Assembly (NCBI RefSeq): GCF_002005225.1
Contig: NZ_CP019724.1
Coordinates: 5,039,501-5,103,500, forward strand
DNA from: Streptomyces pactum
GTDB lineage: Bacteria > Actinomycetota > Actinomycetes > Streptomycetales > Streptomycetaceae
DNA length: 64,000 nt
Direction: 5' to 3'
The position numbers were made by a program, and so were the translations under genes. Shown here in pieces: positions 1-8,041 of this stretch. Position 1 is the stretch's first letter; the number at the start of each line of letters is the position of its first letter. The notes under the pieces are model-generated. The model searched no databases, was not told the DNA's origin, and worked only from the letters and a program-made list of their open reading frames with translations.

Positions 1-127
1 GCGCCCGTTCGGCCAGCGAGAGCGCCGCTTCCCGCACGTCATCCGCCGTCAACCCGTTCCTCACCGCGAGGAACTCCCGCCGCAACGCCCGCTTGTCAGG
101 TTGGGCAGTAGGTCCGATGTGACTCAA
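1..127 (-). CDS. 5-formyltetrahydrofolate cyclo-ligase, N-terminal part (cut by window)
   Basis: This is the first ~42 codons of a gene running leftward out of the window. From a TTG start at 127-125 it reads MSHIGPTAQPDKRALRREFL and continues AVRNGLTADDVREAALSLAERA. That matches the basic 'K-R-x-L-R-R-E...R' opening of 5-formyl-THF cyclo-ligase, which converts 5-formyl-THF to 5,10-methenyl-THF with ATP. A GGGAG ribosome site lies about 6 nt upstream. It is divergent from galU, the order I know from S. coelicolor and M. tuberculosis (Rv0992c next to Rv0993). The active-site region is outside the window, so the call rests on the N-terminus and on synteny. Confidence 0.7.
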   Translation of the reverse strand, partial: MSHIGPTAQPDKRALRREFLAVRNGLTADDVREAALSLAERA

Positions 128-207
128 AGGTCGCTCCCGTACCTCTCTAATGCGCTCATATGAGCGCCATTGATCCGGAGTCACAGATTCTCCCCATTGG
201 CACCGGA

Positions 208-213
208 TATGGT
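208..213 (+). promoter_or_regulatory. galU -10 element TATGGT (leaderless type)
   Basis: TATGGT fits TAnnnT and ends 7 nt before the ATG at 221. Transcription would then begin at the start codon. This supports 221 over the upstream TTG 170 and ATG 209. Confidence 0.5.
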
Positions 214-220
214 GGCGCGC

Positions 221-1147
221 ATGACTCAGTCCCACCCCAGGATCAGCAAGGCTGTCATCCCCGCAGCCGGGCTCGGTACCCGGTTCCTGCCGGCCACCAA
301 AGCCACTCCCAAGGAGATGCTGCCGGTCGTCGACAAGCCGGCGATCCAGTACGTGGTCGAGGAGGCCGTGGCCGCGGGCCTCGGCGACGTCCTCATGGTC
401 ACGGGCCGCAACAAGCGTCCCCTGGAAGACCACTTCGACCGCAACTACGAACTGGAGTCCGCCCTTCAGAAAAAGGGTGACGCGAGCAGGCTGGCCAAGG
501 TCCAGGAGTCCAGCGACCTCGCCATGATCCACTACGTCCGCCAGGGCGACCCCAAGGGCCTCGGTCACGCCGTGCTGTGCGCCGCCCCGCACGTCGGCGA
601 CGAGCCCTTCGCGGTCCTGCTCGGCGACGACCTGATCGACCCGCGCGACCCGCTGCTGCAGCGCATGATCGAGGTTCAGGAGCAGTACGGCGGCAGCGTC
701 GTCGCCCTGATGGAGGTCGCGCCCGAGCAGATCCACCTCTACGGCTGCGCGGCCGTGGAGAGCACCGAGGACGGCGACGTCGTCAAGGTGAGCGGACTGG
801 TCGAGAAGCCCGACCCGGCCGACGCGCCCTCCAACTACGCCATCATCGGCCGCTACGTGCTCGACCCGCACATCTTCGACATACTCCGCAAGACCGAACC
901 AGGCCGCGGCGGCGAGATCCAGCTCACCGACGCCCTCCAGCAGCTCGCCGAGACGCACACGACGGCGGCCACCGCCGCGGGGAAGGCCGGCGGCCCGGTG
1001 CACGGCGTCGTCTTCAAGGGCCGCCGCTATGACACAGGTGACCGCGGCGACTATCTGCGTGCCATTGTCAGACTCGCGTGCGAACGTGAAGACCTGGGCC
1101 CGGACTTCCGGACCTGGCTTCGCAGTTACGTAGCCGAGGAGATGTAA
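221..1147 (+). CDS. galU: UTP-glucose-1-phosphate uridylyltransferase
   Basis: A 308-residue cytoplasmic enzyme that makes UDP-glucose from UTP and glucose-1-phosphate, feeding glycan synthesis and, with galTE, the Leloir pathway. The nucleotide-binding signature AAGLGTRFLPATKATPKEML lies at residues 15-34. VDKPAIQY and a LLGDDLID metal/nucleotide motif follow, and GGEIQLTDAL lies near the C-terminus, all typical of bacterial GalU. Length is normal for the family. I chose ATG 221 because a TAnnnT hexamer sits 7 nt upstream and homologues start close to the Rossmann motif; an in-frame TTG at 170 would add 17 residues. moeA starts 5 nt after the stop, so the two are probably co-transcribed. Confidence 0.95.
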   Translation: MTQSHPRISKAVIPAAGLGTRFLPATKATPKEMLPVVDKPAIQYVVEEAVAAGLGDVLMVTGRNKRPLEDHFDRNYELESALQKKGDASRLAKVQESSDLAMIHYVRQGDPKGLGHAVLCAAPHVGDEPFAVLLGDDLIDPRDPLLQRMIEVQEQYGGSVVALMEVAPEQIHLYGCAAVESTEDGDVVKVSGLVEKPDPADAPSNYAIIGRYVLDPHIFDILRKTEPGRGGEIQLTDALQQLAETHTTAATAAGKAGGPVHGVVFKGRRYDTGDRGDYLRAIVRLACEREDLGPDFRTWLRSYVAEEM

Positions 1148-1152
1148 CGACG

Positions 1153-2499
1153 TTGAGCACAGCGCACCGTGACACCGGCCACGACCACGCCCCCGCGGAC
1201 TTCGGTCCGGACCGGCTGTGGTCGGTGCAGGACCACCTGGACGACATCCTCGCAACCGTCCGCCCCCTGGAACCCATCGAGCTGAACCTGCTCGACGCCC
1301 AGGGCTGCGTCCTGGTCGACGACATCACGGTGCCGCTCTCCCTGCCGCCGTTCGACAACAGCTCCATGGACGGGTACGCGGTGCGGGTCGCCGACGTCGC
1401 GGGCGCGAGCGAGGAGTTCCCCGCCGCCCTCGAGGTCGTCGGGGACGTCGCCGCCGGCCGGGCCGAACCGCTGTCCGTGGGCCCCGGCCAGGCCGCCCGC
1501 ATCATGACGGGCGCGCCGCTCCCGCCCGGCGCCGAGACCGTCGTCCCCGTGGAGTGGACCGACGGCGGGCTCGGCGAGGGCCCGGTGGCCGGAATGCGCG
1601 CCCGCAGCCTGGCCCCCGAGGGCGCCGAGGGCCAGGTCCACGTGTACCGCCCGGCCCAGGCACGCGCGCACGTCCGCGCGAAGGGCAGCGACGTCAGGTC
1701 CGGTGACCGCGCCCTGGAGGCGGGCACGGTCCTCGGCCCGCCGCAGATCGCGCTGCTCGCCGCGATCGGCCGGGGCAGGGTGCGGGTACGCCCGCGTCCG
1801 CGCGTGGTGGTGCTCTCCACCGGCAGCGAACTCGTCCAGCCCGACGAGGAACTGGCCCACGGCCAGATCTACGACTCCAACAGCTTCGCCCTCACCGCGG
1901 CCGCCCGCGACGCCGGCGCCATCGCCTACCGCGTGGGCGCCGTCGCCGACGACGCCGAGACCCTGCGGTCCACCATCGAGGACCAGTTGGTCCGCGCCGA
2001 CCTGATGGTCACCACCGGCGGGGTGAGCGTCGGGGCGTACGACGTCGTCAAGGAGGCGCTCGCGCACGTCGCCGACGAGGACGAGCCGGGCGGCGGCGTG
2101 GACTTCCGCAAGCTCGCCATGCAGCCCGGCAAGCCCCAGGGCTTCGGCTCCATCGGCCCCGACCACACGCCGCTGCTCGCCCTGCCCGGCAACCCGGTGT
2201 CGTCGTACGTCTCCTTCGAGTTGTTCGTCCGCCCCGCGATCCGCACCCTCATGGGCCTCACCGACGTCCACCGCCCGACGACCACCGCGTCCCTGGCCGC
2301 GGACAAGGCGCTGACCTCGCCGAGGGGACGCCGGCAGTTCCTGCGCGCCAGCTACGCCGACGGCTCGGTCACCCCGGTCGGCGGTTCCGGCTCCCACCTC
2401 GTGGCCGCCCTCGCGCACGCCGACGCGCTGATCGTCGTCCCCGAGGACGCCGAGACCGTGGAGCCCGGCGCCGAGGTCGAGGTGGTCCTGCTCGGCTGA
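1153..2499 (+). CDS. moeA: Molybdopterin molybdenumtransferase / gephyrin-like protein (MoeA, Glp-type locus)
   Basis: A 448-residue MoeA family protein (gephyrin E-domain) that inserts molybdate into adenylyl-molybdopterin. Visible signatures are [80 protein letters not shown] and [19 protein letters not shown]. All MoeA subdomains are therefore present. It starts with TTG just after galU, with GAGGAG upstream. The order galU-moeA-(rimJ)-(sepX) is that of the corynebacterial locus where a repurposed MoeA, Glp, acts in the divisome with a membrane receptor GlpR. Here moaC and moaB intervene, so a cofactor role, a division role or both are possible. Confidence 0.9.
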   Translation: MSTAHRDTGHDHAPADFGPDRLWSVQDHLDDILATVRPLEPIELNLLDAQGCVLVDDITVPLSLPPFDNSSMDGYAVRVADVAGASEEFPAALEVVGDVAAGRAEPLSVGPGQAARIMTGAPLPPGAETVVPVEWTDGGLGEGPVAGMRARSLAPEGAEGQVHVYRPAQARAHVRAKGSDVRSGDRALEAGTVLGPPQIALLAAIGRGRVRVRPRPRVVVLSTGSELVQPDEELAHGQIYDSNSFALTAAARDAGAIAYRVGAVADDAETLRSTIEDQLVRADLMVTTGGVSVGAYDVVKEALAHVADEDEPGGGVDFRKLAMQPGKPQGFGSIGPDHTPLLALPGNPVSSYVSFELFVRPAIRTLMGLTDVHRPTTTASLAADKALTSPRGRRQFLRASYADGSVTPVGGSGSHLVAALAHADALIVVPEDAETVEPGAEVEVVLLG

Positions 2500-2585
2500 C
2501 CTTGCCCGCTTGGCGGTACCGTGTCGCGCACAGCAGGCCCACGCGCCGCACCGCGCCGGGCCCGGACCGGGAGCGCCACACGAGC

Positions 2586-3107
2586 ATGAGTACGCAGGAC
2601 CGACCCCCGCACGACGGCCAGGACGCGCACGACCCGCGGGACCGGCTGACACACATCGACGAGGCGGGCGCCGCGCGGATGGTCGACGTGTCCGGCAAGG
2701 ACGTGACCGCACGCACCGCGCGCGCGAGCGGACGCGTCCTCGTCGCGCCCCGCGTGGTGGAGCTGCTGCGCGGGGAGGGGGTCCCCAAGGGCGACGCCCT
2801 CGCCACCGCGCGCATCGCGGGCATCATGGGCGCCAAACGCACCCCGGACCTGATCCCGCTGTGTCACCCGTTGTCGGTCTCCGGTGTGAAACTGGAGCTG
2901 TCGGTCGCGGACGACGCCGTGGAGATCACCGCCACGGTGAAGACGACGGATCGCACGGGTGTCGAGATGGAGGCGCTCACCGCGGTCTCCGTCGCCGCGC
3001 TCACCGTGGTCGACATGGTCAAGGCGGTCGACAAGGGAGCGGTCATCACGGACGTACGGGTAGAGGAGAAGACGGGCGGCAAGTCGGGCGACTGGAGCCG
3101 GGCATGA
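2586..3107 (+). CDS. moaC: Cyclic pyranopterin monophosphate synthase
   Basis: A 173-residue MoaC, acting after MoaA in the first step of molybdenum cofactor synthesis to form cyclic pyranopterin monophosphate. It shows the family signatures LIPLCHPL (about residues 89-96) and [25 protein letters not shown] (about 122-146). The catalytic set is visible: Lys68 in VPKGDAL, Asp143 and Lys146 in VVDMVK. ATG 2586 follows a GGGAG about 9 nt upstream; an in-frame TTG at 2502 would only add a low-complexity arginine/proline tail. The 86-bp gap from moeA contains a TACCGT hexamer (2516-2521) that could be a separate -10. The end overlaps moaB as ATGA. Confidence 0.95.
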   Translation: MSTQDRPPHDGQDAHDPRDRLTHIDEAGAARMVDVSGKDVTARTARASGRVLVAPRVVELLRGEGVPKGDALATARIAGIMGAKRTPDLIPLCHPLSVSGVKLELSVADDAVEITATVKTTDRTGVEMEALTAVSVAALTVVDMVKAVDKGAVITDVRVEEKTGGKSGDWSRA

Positions 3108-3643
3108 CACTGGACGGGCCGGCCGGGGGCGCCCTCCCCGCGCCGTACAGCGCCCTGGTGGTCACCGCCTCCAACCGGGCCGCCGCCGGGGTCTACGAGG
3201 ACAGGGGCGGCCCCCTGGTCGCCGAGGGACTGCGCCGCTTCGGCTTCGCCGTCGACGGCCCCCGGGTCGTCCCCGACGGCGACCCCGTGGAGGCCGCCCT
3301 CCGGGCAGGCGCCGAGGCGGGCTACGACGTGATCGTCACCACCGGCGGCACCGGTGTCTCGCCCACCGACCGCACCCCCGAGGCGACCCGGGCGGTGATC
3401 GCCTACGAGGTTCCCGGCATCGCGGAGGCCGTTCGGGCGTACGGCCGGGACAAGGTGCCGACCGCGGTGCTCTCGCGGGGCCTGGCCGGAGTGGCGGGCC
3501 GCACGCTGATCGTCAACCTGCCGGGTTCCGCCGGCGGGGTGAAGGACGGCCTCGCCGTGCTGGAGCCCTTGCTGACACACGCCGTGGACCAGCTCCGCGG
3601 CGGCGACCACCCGAGACCGGCCAGTGGCGGGGGTGCGAGCTGA
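3104..3643 (+). CDS. moaB: Molybdopterin adenylyltransferase (MoaB/MogA family)
   Basis: A 179-residue MogA/MoaB-family protein that adenylylates molybdopterin before molybdate insertion by MoeA. Motifs are [21 protein letters not shown] near the N-terminus, the pterin-binding [17 protein letters not shown] around residues 80-97, and a late [16 protein letters not shown]. Its ATG lies inside the moaC stop (ATGA), so translation is coupled. With moeA and moaC it forms a three-gene cofactor set between galU and the RimJ/SepX pair. Confidence 0.93.
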   Translation: MTLDGPAGGALPAPYSALVVTASNRAAAGVYEDRGGPLVAEGLRRFGFAVDGPRVVPDGDPVEAALRAGAEAGYDVIVTTGGTGVSPTDRTPEATRAVIAYEVPGIAEAVRAYGRDKVPTAVLSRGLAGVAGRTLIVNLPGSAGGVKDGLAVLEPLLTHAVDQLRGGDHPRPASGGGAS

Positions 3644-3660
3644 ACAGCCCATCCTGGCCC

Positions 3661-4275
3661 GTGGAGCTGGTGGACGGCGACCTCGTCCTCAGGCCGATAA
3701 AGCTGCGCGACCAGCGGGCCTGGCGCGAGGTGAACCGGCGCAACCGCGACTGGCTGCGACCGTGGGAGGCGACCATTCCGCCGCCTACGCCGGGCGGTCC
3801 GCTCACGCACCGGCCCACCTACCGCCAGATGGTGCGGCACCTGCGGTCCGAGGCCCACGCGGGGCGGATGCTGCCCTTCGTCATCGAGTACCAGGGGCGG
3901 CTGGTGGGGCAGTTGACGGTGGCCGGCATCACCTGGGGCTCGATGTGCTCCGGGCACGTCGGCTACTGGGTGGACGAGGCGGTGGCCGGCCGCGGAGTGA
4001 TGCCGACCGCCGTGGCGATGGTGGTGGACCACTGTTTCCGCACCGTCGGGCTGCATCGGGTCGAGGTCTGTATTCGCCCCGAGAACGCGCCCAGCCGGCG
4101 GGTCGTGGAGAAACTCGGATTCCGCGAGGAGGGCCTCAGGCCGCGTTATCTCCACATCGACGGAGCCTGGCGCGACCATCTCGTCTTCGCGCTCACCGCG
4201 GAAGAGGTCCCGGAGGGGCTGCTGCGACGCTGGCACCGGTCACGGGGCCGGAGCGCCCGGAACACCGGGAATTGA
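3661..4275 (+). CDS. rimJ: RimJ-like GNAT N-acetyltransferase
   Basis: About 204 residues of the GNAT superfamily, RimJ/RimL type (acetylation of ribosomal or other protein N-termini). The opening ELVDGDLVLRPIKLRDQRAW is followed by the acetyl-CoA region GYWVDEAVAGRGVMPTAV (R/Q-x-x-G-x-G/A) and the RimJ hallmark RVEVCIRPENAPSRRVVEKLGF, then EEGLRPRYLHIDGAWRDHLVFAL. The start is uncertain. GTG 3661 lacks a good ribosome site. The frame stays open upstream to a CTG at 3640 that overlaps the moaB stop (CTGA) and would give [13 protein letters not shown], so a coupled non-canonical start is possible. RimJ sits in the same position in the corynebacterial galU-glp-rimJ-glpR cluster. Confidence 0.85.
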   Translation: MELVDGDLVLRPIKLRDQRAWREVNRRNRDWLRPWEATIPPPTPGGPLTHRPTYRQMVRHLRSEAHAGRMLPFVIEYQGRLVGQLTVAGITWGSMCSGHVGYWVDEAVAGRGVMPTAVAMVVDHCFRTVGLHRVEVCIRPENAPSRRVVEKLGFREEGLRPRYLHIDGAWRDHLVFALTAEEVPEGLLRRWHRSRGRSARNTGN

Positions 4276-4434
4276 ATAAACGTTCGATATTGACCGAGGG
4301 TCGACCGTCCGGAACGGATAATTACACGACCCTGACAGTCGTCTGATCGCATCGATCACAAAAAAAGTTCGAAATATCAGCCAGATCGTGCGACACACCG
4401 GCTCAATTGGCGGATGGCCTCAAGCAAACCCCTC

Positions 4435-4440
4435 TACCGT
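4435..4440 (+). promoter_or_regulatory. sepX -10 element TACCGT (leaderless type)
   Basis: TACCGT lies exactly 7 nt upstream of GTG 4448. The only purine-rich stretch, GAGG, is 1 nt from the start and too close to act as a ribosome site. The 172-bp gap after rimJ therefore probably holds a dedicated sepX promoter. Confidence 0.5.
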
Positions 4441-4447
4441 GTGAGGC

Positions 4448-5815
4448 GTGAGCAGCAGCGGCCTCATCTACGCAGTCATCGTCGGGGCCTGGGCCGCCTA
4501 CTTGGTGCCGATGTGGCTCCGTAGGCAGGACGAGCTGAACGAGGCCCGTCCGACGGAACGCTTCAGCACCGCCATCCGGCTGCTGTCCGGACGGGCGGGC
4601 ATGGAGCGCCGGTACGCCAAGGACCTGCGGTCGCGCTCCGCCGACGAGGCGGAGCCCGACGCCGACGCCCCGGACGCCGTCACCGACTCGGTGGACGTCC
4701 GGGCGTTCGCCGTGTCCAGAACGCGCCGGCACCCCGTGCCCGACGCACGGCAGCAGCCCGCGGCCCAGCCCGCCGGGCAGCCCGAACCGGCGCGCCAGGA
4801 GACCGGCGGCCGCCCGCACGGCCCCAGACCCGAACAGGCCCCCGGGCCCGGCCAAGCGTCCGGGCCCAGCCAAGCGTCCGAGCCCGGGCAAGCGTCCGAG
4901 CCCGGCCACGCGTCCGAGCCTGGCCACGCGTCCGAGCCTGGCCACGCGTCCGGTCCCGCATCCGGTCCCGCGTCCGGAACCGGTGTGGCAGCGGCGCGCA
5001 GGCGCGTGCCGCAGGCCCGGCGCGCACCCGTCTCACCGGCGGCCGCAGCCCGGGCCCGGCGCACCAAGGTGCTCGCGCGCCGTCGGCGTACGACGGTGAT
5101 GCTGTTCCTGGCCTTCACGCTCGGCTCGGTCGTCGCGGCGGTCGGCGGGCTCGCCTTCCTGTGGGCGCCCGGGGTGCCCGCGGTGCTGCTCAGTGCCTAC
5201 ATCGCCTATCTGCGCTCCCAGGAACGCCACCGGTTCGCCTTCCACATGGACCGCCGCCAGGCCGAGGTCGCCGCGCAGCGGCTGCGCGACGGCGACCGCC
5301 GGCCACGGAGGCGCACGCCGGCCGATCCCGTCGGCGCCGTGGGCGACCCCGACGCCGATGAGCCGGACGACGGACCCGAGGAGGAGCCCGACTCCGGCCT
5401 GTCGGCGCTCGCCGCGGACCGGCGCGCGCTGGTGGAGCAGACCGACCACGCCGAGTGGGTCGACCAGCAGCGCGAGCGGCAGCGGCGGCCGCAGGGCGAT
5501 AGCTGGGACCCGGTTCCCGTACCCCTGCCCACCTACGTGACCGCGCCGGTCGCCCCCCGCGCCACGCCCGACGTGGACCTCACGGCGCCGGACGCGTGGA
5601 GCTCGGCACGTTCCAGCGCCGTGGCCGACCAGGAGGACGTGGCGGCCGACCCAGGGCCGGACCGCCCGGCCGCCCACACCGAGGACCGGCCGGAGACCCC
5701 GGGCCGCAGCGACGCCCGCCGCGCCGCGTCCGCCCGCCGGGCCCGGGAACGGGGCCGCACGCCGCTCTTCGACCAGTACGAGGACGGGGGCCGCCCCCGC
5801 GCGGCCAACGAGTAG
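4448..5815 (+). CDS. sepX: SepX/GlpR-type divisome membrane protein
   Basis: A 455-residue membrane protein. An N-terminal helix (about residues 5-23, LIYAVIVGAWAAYLVPMWL) is followed by the conserved RRQDELNEARPTERFSTAIR block. Next comes a long Pro/Gly/Ala/Glu-rich linker with PGHASE repeats, then a hairpin of two further helices (about 217-240 and 243-260). The C-terminal ~190 residues are disordered and acidic/basic. This topology and the position after galU-moeA-rimJ match Streptomyces SepX (needed for septation and hyphal compartmentalisation) and corynebacterial GlpR, the membrane receptor of gephyrin-like Glp. Family assignment is from N-terminal sequence, topology and synteny. A TAnnnT element 7 nt before the GTG suggests a leaderless mRNA. 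Confidence 0.75.
   Translation: MSSSGLIYAVIVGAWAAYLVPMWLRRQDELNEARPTERFSTAIRLLSGRAGMERRYAKDLRSRSADEAEPDADAPDAVTDSVDVRAFAVSRTRRHPVPDARQQPAAQPAGQPEPARQETGGRPHGPRPEQAPGPGQASGPSQASEPGQASEPGHASEPGHASEPGHASGPASGPASGTGVAAARRRVPQARRAPVSPAAAARARRTKVLARRRRTTVMLFLAFTLGSVVAAVGGLAFLWAPGVPAVLLSAYIAYLRSQERHRFAFHMDRRQAEVAAQRLRDGDRRPRRRTPADPVGAVGDPDADEPDDGPEEEPDSGLSALAADRRALVEQTDHAEWVDQQRERQRRPQGDSWDPVPVPLPTYVTAPVAPRATPDVDLTAPDAWSSARSSAVADQEDVAADPGPDRPAAHTEDRPETPGRSDARRAASARRARERGRTPLFDQYEDGGRPRAANE
4850..4960 (+). repeat. Degenerate 18-bp coding repeat in the sepX linker
   Basis: About six units of roughly 'ccgagcctggccacgcgt' encode repeats of the type ASEPGH/ASGPSQ. The last copies are nearly identical, a sign of recent slippage. 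The unit is a multiple of 3, so copy-number change would lengthen or shorten the linker without a frameshift. Confidence 0.8.
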
Positions 5816-5838
5816 CCCGTGCCGGGACCGCCCCGCAC

Positions 5839-5870
5839 CGCTCCCTCCGGGAGCGCCGGAAGGGATTTTT
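5839..5870 (+). terminator. Rho-independent-like terminator after sepX
   Basis: CGCTCCC (5839-5845), a 3-nt loop and GGGAGCG (5849-5855) are followed within 10 nt by a run of five T (5866-5870). A T-run is uncommon in this genome. The hairpin lies between sepX and the tRNA promoter. Confidence 0.6.
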
Positions 5871-5896
5871 GAGCAGGCCGGTCGGGGTGCTAAAGT
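5869..5896 (+). promoter_or_regulatory. tRNA-Ala promoter
   Basis: A -35-like TTGAGC (5869-5874), a 16-bp spacer and a -10 TAAAGT (5891-5896) lie 14 nt before the mature tRNA 5' end. This is close to the housekeeping sigma (HrdB) consensus. Confidence 0.6.
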
Positions 5897-5910
5897 TTCA
5901 CTCGTTGCAA

Positions 5911-5984
5911 GGGCCTGTGGCGCAGTCCGGTAGCGCACCTCGTTCGCATCGAGGGGGCCAGGGGTTCAAATCCCCTCAGGTCCA
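5911..5984 (+). tRNA. tRNA-Ala(CGC)
   Basis: A 74-nt cloverleaf folds by eye. The acceptor is GGGCCTG with CAGGTCC, the D stem GCGC/GCGC, the anticodon stem CCTCG/CGAGG with loop TTCGCAT, the variable loop GGGCC, the T arm AGGGG-TTCAAAT-CCCCT, and the discriminator A. The anticodon CGC (5945-5947) reads the alanine codon GCG, a frequent codon in this genome. CCA is not encoded. Confidence 0.93.
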
Positions 5985-5994
5985 CGCACATTGG

Positions 5995-6035
5995 CGAAGG
6001 TCCCGTCCGATCATCACGATCGGACGGGACCTTCG
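5995..6035 (+). terminator. Strong hairpin terminator after tRNA-Ala
   Basis: An 18-bp perfect stem (5995-6012 with 6018-6035) with a 5-nt loop starts 10 nt after the tRNA. It is followed by TTTCGTCG-type repeats to about 6072 that contain short T-runs. It should end tRNA transcription. Confidence 0.8.
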
Positions 6036-6072
6036 TCGTTTCGTCGTTTCGTCGTTTCGACGTTTCGTCGGA
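6033..6072. repeat. Short tandem repeat 'tcgtcgtt' behind the terminator
   Basis: About five imperfect copies of an 8-bp unit (tcgtcgtt / tcgacgtt). No coding potential is seen. Confidence 0.6.
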
Positions 6073-6201
6073 AGGTCGACCGTAAGGCCGAGATAAACCC
6101 GTGACCGGGCATCGTGCAACCTTCACCGTTACCAGCGGGTCACCTGTGCGCGGTGCCACCGCAGTGGCACCGTCCTGTCGTCTGGGGAACGGAAGAGAAA
6201 C

Positions 6202-7968
6202 ATGAGACGTAGCTCCCTGCGCGCGCCGTGGGCTCGCGCGGCAGTGGCCACGGTGGCCGCCGCGGGACTCGCCACGCTCGGAGCGGCCGGAGTCGCACAG
6301 GCCAAGGACGGCCAGGCGCCGCTCCCCGTCACCATCACCGGTCCCGGCAAGGTGGACCTGGCGCTGGACGGAGCCGAGGACGAGCCCGGAGAGCCGCAGA
6401 TCCGGCTGGGTCTGACCGGCCCCGGGGAGTGGGACCCGGACAGCGACACGGACCCGGAGCCGGTCCCGAACAACGGTTACCGCGTCACCGTCGACGCCAC
6501 CGCCCTCAAGGGCTTCGCCGAGGTCGGCCTGCCGCCGTCCTGCGACGCGGACGGCCTGATCGCCGTCTGCGACTCGAGCAGCCTGTACCCCGGCGACTCC
6601 TACAACCCGAGCTGGAGCATCCGCCTCGACCTGAAGGACACCGCCGAGGCCGGGGACTTCGGCGAGATCAAGGTGACCGGCGAGGGCGAGGGCCTGGCGT
6701 TCAACGAGCACACCGTCGACGTACTGGTCGGCGGACCGGAGCTGCTGAAGAAGAAGCTCCCGGCCGAACCCGGCGACTTCGAGGCCGGTGACACCTACAG
6801 CGCACCGCTCGGCTTCCGCAACGTCGGCAGCATGCCGGCCGACGGCGTGGTGCTGCGCTTCGGCGGCACGCGCGGCCTGTCCTTCCCCGACTCGTACGAC
6901 AACTGCTCGTACGCGGAGGAGAACGAGGACGACCTGATCCGCTACCGGAAGGTCGCCCTGTGCACCTTCGAGGGCGAGTTCCCGCCGAACACGGCCTACG
7001 AACTGAGCGAGCCGGTCCGGGTGAAGACCGCGGACTTCGCGCTCGGCGACATCTTCCACTACGGCTTCGACGCGGTCGGCGCCGAAGAGGCCGGCGCGCT
7101 GCGGGCCGGCGCCGACTACCGGCAGGGTTCCGGCAGGACGCTCACCCTGAAGCCGGTCAAGGACGGCCAGAGCGGTGACTACACGAAGTACGCCGAGATC
7201 GACCTGCCCACGCGGAACAGCTACGACCTCGACCTCACCGGTGCGCGCGTCGACGGCGAACAGGGCGAGACCGTCACGGTCGAGATCGGTCTGAGCAACC
7301 ACGGGCCCGCCTGGATCGGGGCGCTGCGCTCGGGCGGTGAGCCGCTGGGCTTCAGTGTGCGGATCCCCGAGGGCGCGAGCGTCGTGGACAGCCCCTGCCG
7401 TCCCATGGACGACGAGGCCACGTCCGAGTACCTCTGCTTCGCCGACACCCCGTTCCTCGAGGACGACCGGCGCACCTTCGCCTTCCAGCTCCGCATCGAC
7501 GAGGTCGTCGAGGGCGCCAAGGGCAAGATCGCCCTTCCGGAGTGGGACAACCCGTGGGAGGGCGACCCGTCCAACGACGCCGGCTGGATCGTGCTGAACG
7601 GCACCGGCGACGAGGAGACGCCGGGCGACACCGGCGGGTCCACGGGCGGTACCGACGGCGGTGCCACGGGCGGTTCCGGTACCACCGGCGGCTCGCAGAC
7701 CACGGGCGGCTCGCAGACCTCGGGCGGCACCGGTACGACCGGCGGCTCGGCCTCCACCGGGGGCGCCACCGGCGGTACCGGCACGGGCGGTGCCGGGTCC
7801 ACCGGTGGCACGACCGGCGGCCAGTCGCCGCAGGGCGGCGAGGGAGGCCTGCTGGCCTCCACCGGTTCCACGGCGCTGCTCGCCTCGGCCGGCGCGGTGC
7901 TGGCGCTCGCCGCGGGTGGCGTGCTGTTCGCCGTCTCCCGCCGTCGCAGGGCAGCCGACACGGTCTGA
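6202..7968 (+). CDS. LAxTG-motif cell-wall-anchored surface protein
   Basis: A 588-residue exported protein. The signal peptide has basic residues, a hydrophobic stretch and a likely cleavage after AQA (about residue 35). A ~430-residue ectodomain follows that looks like Ig/CARDB-type beta-sandwich repeats and contains paired cysteines. Next comes a Gly/Thr/Ser linker of about 75 residues (GGSTGGT-type). The C-terminus carries LLASTG, a hydrophobic helix and the tail SRRRRAADTV. LAxTG followed by a membrane helix and positive tail is the substrate signal of Streptomyces class E sortases, which attach proteins to peptidoglycan. The ATG is preceded by GGAAGAG. I do not recognise a specific function for the ectodomain. 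Confidence 0.85.
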   Translation: MRRSSLRAPWARAAVATVAAAGLATLGAAGVAQAKDGQAPLPVTITGPGKVDLALDGAEDEPGEPQIRLGLTGPGEWDPDSDTDPEPVPNNGYRVTVDATALKGFAEVGLPPSCDADGLIAVCDSSSLYPGDSYNPSWSIRLDLKDTAEAGDFGEIKVTGEGEGLAFNEHTVDVLVGGPELLKKKLPAEPGDFEAGDTYSAPLGFRNVGSMPADGVVLRFGGTRGLSFPDSYDNCSYAEENEDDLIRYRKVALCTFEGEFPPNTAYELSEPVRVKTADFALGDIFHYGFDAVGAEEAGALRAGADYRQGSGRTLTLKPVKDGQSGDYTKYAEIDLPTRNSYDLDLTGARVDGEQGETVTVEIGLSNHGPAWIGALRSGGEPLGFSVRIPEGASVVDSPCRPMDDEATSEYLCFADTPFLEDDRRTFAFQLRIDEVVEGAKGKIALPEWDNPWEGDPSNDAGWIVLNGTGDEETPGDTGGSTGGTDGGATGGSGTTGGSQTTGGSQTSGGTGTTGGSASTGGATGGTGTGGAGSTGGTTGGQSPQGGEGGLLASTGSTALLASAGAVLALAAGGVLFAVSRRRRAADTV

Positions 7969-7969
7969 C

Positions 7970-8035
7970 GAGAGGCCCGACGAGGCCCGACCAGGCCCGA
8001 CCAGGCCCGACGAGGCCTGATGAGGACCCGGTGAT
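7970..8035. repeat. Tandem 10-bp repeat 'aggcccgacc' between convergent genes
   Basis: Four to five imperfect copies of aggcccgac(c/g) fill most of the 73-bp gap between the surface protein and the convergent GNAT gene. There is no clear hairpin, so termination here is not evident. Confidence 0.65.
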
Positions 8036-8041
8036 CAGGCG

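Noticed and set aside
170..220. Longer galU start (TTG 170 or ATG 209)
   Set aside because: No ribosome site fits them, and the TATGGT hexamer would place the transcript start at ATG 221.
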